From Mangrovicella endophytica (GTDB lineage Bacteria; Pseudomonadota; Alphaproteobacteria; Rhizobiales; Rhizobiaceae), in assembly GCF_002893625.1 (NCBI RefSeq), contig NZ_PKMZ01000002.1, positions 434,001 to 498,000 of the forward strand: a stretch of 64,000 nucleotides of DNA, in the 5' to 3' direction. This document shows, piece after piece, positions 60,298 through 64,000 of the stretch (the stretch's first letter is position 1; each line of letters opens with the position of its first letter). The position numbers and the translations under genes are program-made. A model generated the notes under the pieces. The model searched no databases and was not told the DNA's origin. It was given only the letters and a program-made list of their open reading frames with translations.

Positions 60298-61215
60298 TCA
60301 GATCTGCCAGCGGCGGTGGAACCACATCCACTGATCCGGATATTCCCGCACCCATCCCTCGACGACGTCGTTGAGGAGCTGGCAGGTGGCAGGCACGTCG
60401 ACGACGCCTGCCTCCGTGCGGGGCAGCTCCAGCCGCGGTTGCAGCTCCAGCCGGTAGCGGCCGCCGGGAAGCCGGATGGAGCGGGCGGGATATACCTCGC
60501 AATCGAACTGGCGCGCGAGCTTGGCAAGCAACGGATTGGTGCGGCACTCGCGCCCGAAGAAGCGCGTCAGCACGCCCTTGCCGAACTTCTGGTCGACCAG
60601 CATGCCGACGGCGCCGCCACTCTGCAGCGTACCGGCCAGCGCCCAGGCGGCACCGGCCTTGGACGGTACCAGATGGCCGCCGGCGGTACGGCGCGCCTTC
60701 AGAAGCTCGCGGGCGATTACCTTGTTGTTCGGCTGGCGGAAGAGGGCGGTGACCTCCAGCCCGTAGGTCGCGGCGCAGATCGGCAGCAGCTCGAAGCAGC
60801 CGAGATGGCCGGTGAAGAAGATGAACGGTCCTTTGCGGTTGCGAAGGTCCTCGAAGATCTCCTTGCCCTCGACCTCGACGATACCGGCATTCGGGCGCTC
60901 GGGATCGTAGTCAAAGATCTCTTCCAGGAAGACGAACTCGGCGGCGACGCGCCCCATCTGGCCCCAGTTGCGCCGCGCGGTCTTCTCCACCCAAGCCTCG
61001 TCTTTTTCGGGATAGGCGAGACGCAGGTTCTCCTTGGCGAGGCGATGGCGCGGGGTGAGTGGACCGAGCAGCCGCGTGAAGTTCTCCGCGACATTGAGAC
61101 CGGCACGCGCCGGGAAGAGGCGCACGATCGCGAGCAGCGCGAACAGCGCCTGCGCGATCAGCCAGTTCTGGCCCTTGCGCCAGCGCTTCCAGAGCTTGGC
61201 GATGCGCGGGTTCAT
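60298..61215 (-). CDS. lpxXL: Lipid A very-long-chain acyltransferase (LpxXL type)
   Basis: A 305-residue acyltransferase of the LpxL/HtrB family: HxxxxE in FTGHLGCFELLPICA, VDQKFGKGVLTRFFGR and terminal QWMWFHRRW. Its position after a zinc dehydrogenase and ketoacyl-ACP synthase on the same strand matches the rhizobial acpXL-lpxXL cluster, where LpxXL attaches a 27-hydroxyoctacosanoate-type chain to lipid A. The start overlaps the dehydrogenase stop by 4 bases. Confidence 0.88.
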   Translation of the reverse strand: MNPRIAKLWKRWRKGQNWLIAQALFALLAIVRLFPARAGLNVAENFTRLLGPLTPRHRLAKENLRLAYPEKDEAWVEKTARRNWGQMGRVAAEFVFLEEIFDYDPERPNAGIVEVEGKEIFEDLRNRKGPFIFFTGHLGCFELLPICAATYGLEVTALFRQPNNKVIARELLKARRTAGGHLVPSKAGAAWALAGTLQSGGAVGMLVDQKFGKGVLTRFFGRECRTNPLLAKLARQFDCEVYPARSIRLPGGRYRLELQPRLELPRTEAGVVDVPATCQLLNDVVEGWVREYPDQWMWFHRRWQI

Positions 61216-62276
61216 GCGAAGGCGGTCGAGCCCTGCGCCGAGGAGGCGCCGTCCATGTCAAGAATGATCTTGCCGAAGACCTGCCGACCTTCCATGCGGC
61301 GCAAGGCAATGTCGATCTCGTCGAAGCCGATCATCGTGTCGACAACCGGGCGGACGAGACCACGCGCCATCTTCTGCATCGACAGCGCCATGTTCTCCAT
61401 GCGGCAGCCGAAGGAGCCGATCAGGCGCAGTTGCTGCTGGAAGAGCTGCATGAGGTTCACTTCGGTCGAGACACCCGAGGTCGAGCCGCAGGTGACGAGG
61501 CGGCCGCCGCGGCGCAGCACCAGCATGGAGCCGGCGAAGGTGTCCTTGCCGACGTGCTCGAAGACGACGTCGACGCCGCGCTTCTTCGTCAGCTTGCGCA
61601 CGACGCCCTCGAAGCGGTCCTCGCGGTAATTGATGACGTGGTCGGCGCCGAGCGCACGTGCCGGCTCGATCTTGTCGTTCGAGCCGACGGTGGTGATGAC
61701 GGTGGCGCCGTGCCGCTTGGCGAGTTGGATCGCCGCCGTGCCGATCCCTGAACCGCCGGCATGGACGAGGATCGTCTCGCCCGGTTCGAGCTTGGCGTTG
61801 TCGAAGAGCATATGCTCGACCGTGCCGAAGGTGACCGGCGCAACCGCCGCACCGACCGCGTCACAGCCATGCGGTGCCGGGACGAGCAGGCGCGCCGGCA
61901 GGTTCACCCGCTCGGTGGCAAAGCCGTCGAGATGGAAGCCGTGGACGCCCGAGACGTGTTCACACAGGTTGTCGCGGCCTTCGCGGCAGGGCCGGCACAG
62001 GCCGCAGGTGCGCGCGCCATAGATGGAGACGAGCTGGCCCGGCAGCACGCCGGAGGCGCCGGGGCCGATCGCCTCGACAAAGCCGGAGGCTTCGGCACCG
62101 ACGACGAGCGGCATCTTGCGCTTGGCAAATGCCATGCCGCGCCAGCCCCAGACATCGATGTGGTTCAGAGCGACCTTGGAGATGCGCACCGTCGCCTCGC
62201 CGAAACCCGGCGCGGGCGGTTCGTCGATCTCGGTACGTCGGAGATCGCGGTCGCCGACGAGTTGCAGTGCGTGCAT
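61212..62276 (-). CDS. Zinc-binding alcohol dehydrogenase of the lipid A VLCFA cluster
   Basis: A 354-residue medium-chain dehydrogenase. Structural zinc ligands CGLCRPCREGRDNLC; cofactor motif GGSGIGTAAIQLAKRHGA, and the alternative NADPH quinone-oxidoreductase-like core. It stands between fabF1XL-like and lpxXL-like genes as in rhizobia, and is thought to take part in making the very-long hydroxy acyl chain, perhaps as an enoyl-ACP reductase. ATGA overlap with the acyltransferase gene shows cotranslation. Confidence 0.9.
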   Translation of the reverse strand: MHALQLVGDRDLRRTEIDEPPAPGFGEATVRISKVALNHIDVWGWRGMAFAKRKMPLVVGAEASGFVEAIGPGASGVLPGQLVSIYGARTCGLCRPCREGRDNLCEHVSGVHGFHLDGFATERVNLPARLLVPAPHGCDAVGAAVAPVTFGTVEHMLFDNAKLEPGETILVHAGGSGIGTAAIQLAKRHGATVITTVGSNDKIEPARALGADHVINYREDRFEGVVRKLTKKRGVDVVFEHVGKDTFAGSMLVLRRGGRLVTCGSTSGVSTEVNLMQLFQQQLRLIGSFGCRMENMALSMQKMARGLVRPVVDTMIGFDEIDIALRRMEGRQVFGKIILDMDGASSAQGSTAFA

Positions 62277-62306
62277 GGGATCAGGGTCCGGTCGAGCGGC
62301 AGCGGC

Positions 62307-63593
62307 TCAGGGGCGCGGTTCGCGTCCGAGCACGAGGCAGACATTCTGTCCGCCGAAGCCGAAGGAGTTAGAGAGGACGGCCCGGACCTCGCCACGCCGC
62401 GCCGCGTTCGGCACGGTGTCGAGCGGGATCGCCGGGTCGGGATTGTCGTAGTTGATGGTCGGCGGCATCAGGCCATCGCGCATGGTGAGGATCGAGAACA
62501 CCGCCTCGATCGCGCCGGCCGCCGTCAGCGTGTGCCCGATCATCGACTTGTTGGAGGAGATCGGCGTCGAGCGCAGCGCTTCGCCGAACACGGCTTCGAG
62601 GCTGGTCGCCTCCATGCGGTCGTTCTCCGGCGTCGAGGTGCCATGGGCGTTGATGTAGTCGATGTCGGAGGGTTCCAGCCCTGCATCCGCCAGACCGGCG
62701 CGGATGGTCGCGATGATGGGCGAGCCGTCCGGCTTGGAGCGCGTGCGGTGGAAGTCGTCGGCCTTTTCGCCGCAGCCATGGATGACGCCGAGGATCGTCG
62801 CGCCGCGGGCCTTTGCGGACTCCAGCGACTCCAGCACCAGCGCGCCGGCACCTTCGGCCATGACGAAGCCGTCGCGGTCGCCCGAGAACGGCTTGGAGGC
62901 CTTTTCCGGCATGTCGTTGTGGGTCGACAGCGCCGACAGGAGGGAGAAGCGGATCAGCGCCTCGGCGGTCACGGAGCCGTCGGTGCCGATAGCGAGCGCG
63001 CGTTCGCACTCGCCGCGCCGGATCGCCTCGACGCCGAGCTGGATGGCGGTCGCGCCGGACGCGCAGGCGGTCGACAGCGTCACCGGCAGGCCGCGCACGC
63101 CGAGCTCGTCCGCCAGCAACTCGGAGATGCGGCCGAAGCGGGTGTTGTCGTAGGTGGCCGGCGAGGGGTGCTGGCGCGCCAGCTCGATCAGCCGGTCATA
63201 ACCGGCGTCCGCCGGCGCATCGCCGTCAGCCGCATCGAGGGCGAAGCGATCGGCCCACTCGAGCTCCACCGGGGGTGCGGCGAGGAACAGCCGACCGCCG
63301 AAGTCGGACGCATCGAGGCCGGCCATGCGGATCGCCTCGGTGCCGGCCGAGCGCGCCATGGCGTGCGAGCGGCTCACCGAGATCGAGGGCTCGACCTCTA
63401 TGAAGTCCACCGTGCCGGCGATGGTGGTGCGGAGGTTATCGATGGGGAAACGGTTGATGCGGTGGATGCCGGAGCGTCCAGCCGTCAGCGACGACCAGTT
63501 GGCTTCGACGCCCTCGCCGAGCGAGGAGACGACGCCGAGGCCGGTCACTGCAACGATGGGGCGGCCCCTGAAATCGGTGGTGCTCTCGCTCAT
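62307..63593 (-). CDS. Beta-ketoacyl-ACP synthase (FabF type, VLCFA)
   Basis: A 428-residue condensing enzyme with intact Cys-His-His triad: STACASGA (nucleophile), INAHGTSTPEND, and NKSMIGHTLTAAGA; the glycine loop SNSFGFGGQN closes the fold. ATG 63593 has AGGAGCG. In rhizobia fabF1XL works with a second synthase, AcpXL and FabZXL to elongate the lipid A C28 chain; this is the fabF1XL position. 28 bases separate it from the preceding partial synthase gene. Confidence 0.93.
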   Translation of the reverse strand: MSESTTDFRGRPIVAVTGLGVVSSLGEGVEANWSSLTAGRSGIHRINRFPIDNLRTTIAGTVDFIEVEPSISVSRSHAMARSAGTEAIRMAGLDASDFGGRLFLAAPPVELEWADRFALDAADGDAPADAGYDRLIELARQHPSPATYDNTRFGRISELLADELGVRGLPVTLSTACASGATAIQLGVEAIRRGECERALAIGTDGSVTAEALIRFSLLSALSTHNDMPEKASKPFSGDRDGFVMAEGAGALVLESLESAKARGATILGVIHGCGEKADDFHRTRSKPDGSPIIATIRAGLADAGLEPSDIDYINAHGTSTPENDRMEATSLEAVFGEALRSTPISSNKSMIGHTLTAAGAIEAVFSILTMRDGLMPPTINYDNPDPAIPLDTVPNAARRGEVRAVLSNSFGFGGQNVCLVLGREPRP

Positions 63594-63621
63594 CTCTGCG
63601 CTCCTCTTCGGCTGTTCAGCG

Positions 63622-64000
63622 TCAGCGGGTTTCGCCGGCCGGTCCGACCGGCTCCAGCAGACAAACACCTTCGGCCTGCAGGTGGCCGACGGTGGTGACC
63701 AGCGCAGCGCGGGCCGGCTGCAGCGCCGGGCTTTCCTCGCCGCTGTCGAAGGCGGGCAGACGCGTGCCCCGTGCGAGCGTCGCCGCCGCCAGCGCAATGC
63801 CGGCCGGGAACTGCGCCTCGAAGGAATGGCCGAGCAGCGAGCCATAGGCGCGGACCGGCGCCTGGGGAAGGGTGTTCGCCAGCACCTGCCGCTCGACCGC
63901 CGTCGGCGCCTCGATGCCGCTCGCGCCGGAGAGGACGAGGAGGCCGTCATCTGCGGGCGCGCCCTTGATAAGATCGTCGAGCCGCGCGGCTAGCGCTTCG
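63622..64000 (-). CDS. Beta-ketoacyl-ACP synthase, partial (C-terminal end; fabF2XL position)
   Basis: A frame open from the right edge to TGA at 63622-63624 gives 125 residues: LIKGAPADDGLLVLSGASGIEAPTAVERQVL, VRAYGSLLGHSFEAQFPAGIALAA, then a C-terminal tail. GSLLGHSFEAQFPAGI aligns with the GHxxxAxG His motif of ketoacyl synthases, so the third catalytic His is present. The N-terminal Cys region is outside the window. By order it corresponds to fabF2XL. Confidence 0.88.
   Translation of the reverse strand, partial: EALAARLDDLIKGAPADDGLLVLSGASGIEAPTAVERQVLANTLPQAPVRAYGSLLGHSFEAQFPAGIALAAATLARGTRLPAFDSGEESPALQPARAALVTTVGHLQAEGVCLLEPVGPAGETR

Overview
The window looks like chromosomal DNA of a GC-rich alphaproteobacterium of the order Hyphomicrobiales (Rhizobiales). 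The lipid A very-long-chain fatty acid genes at the right edge (two ketoacyl-ACP synthases, a zinc dehydrogenase and an LpxXL-type acyltransferase), a TetR-ilvC pair, an ExoD homologue, and a non-pyrrolysine MttB/corrinoid gene set all fit that order. GTG and TTG starts are common. The genus cannot be fixed from sequence alone; Aurantimonadaceae is a guess. No prophage, transposase, CRISPR array or rRNA was seen. One tRNA (Lys-CTT) is present.

Layout, left to right: a cut-off CHASE4-GGDEF gene; a RecD-like helicase; an Ala/Pro-rich membrane protein with three copies of an unnamed two-cysteine domain; pdxJ; tetR-ilvC with a strong operator; a PilZ protein; then an eight-gene minus-strand sugar or polyol operon (7.7-16.8 kb) with an ABC importer, an SDR dehydrogenase and two dihydroxyacetone-kinase-like DhaK/DhaL pairs, one DhaK being fused to a SorC/DeoR-type regulator. 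Next come an orphan sulfotransferase-like gene, a possible tiny translationally coupled operon downstream of tRNA-Lys, a DUF3095 gene, and a HAD-UbiA / SMR / epimerase / aminotransferase set that resembles lipid-linked sugar modification. A Phd-VapC module and a membrane GT-C-like protein follow.

From 28 to 56 kb many genes point to methylated-amine and one-carbon metabolism: a dimethylglycine/sarcosine-dehydrogenase-like flavoprotein (28.2 kb), a GbdR-like GlxA regulator (37.3 kb), and a minus-strand operon of Virulence_fact protein, MetF-like reductase, methyl-THF:corrinoid methyltransferase, small unknown protein and corrinoid reductive activator (45.3 to 40.6 kb). A DUF1638 protein, a corrinoid protein divergent from an MttB-family methyltransferase (48 kb), a homocysteine methyltransferase (53 kb) and a ProVW-type betaine transporter (54.5-56.4 kb) complete the set. 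A reasonable working model is uptake of a quaternary amine such as glycine or proline betaine, B12-dependent removal of one methyl group, transfer to tetrahydrofolate or homocysteine, and oxidation of the dimethyl product. The most striking feature is that the activator, both methyltransferases and the homocysteine methyltransferase all carry Arg/Gly-rich terminal tails, while the corrinoid protein has a strongly acidic N-terminus.

These genes are interspersed with an autotransporter, small charged proteins, a HicAB module and a CPA1 antiporter. The right end holds a single-domain response regulator, a GGDEF/EAL protein with a degenerate GGDEF motif, an L,D-transpeptidase and the lipid A VLCFA cluster, which runs off the window.
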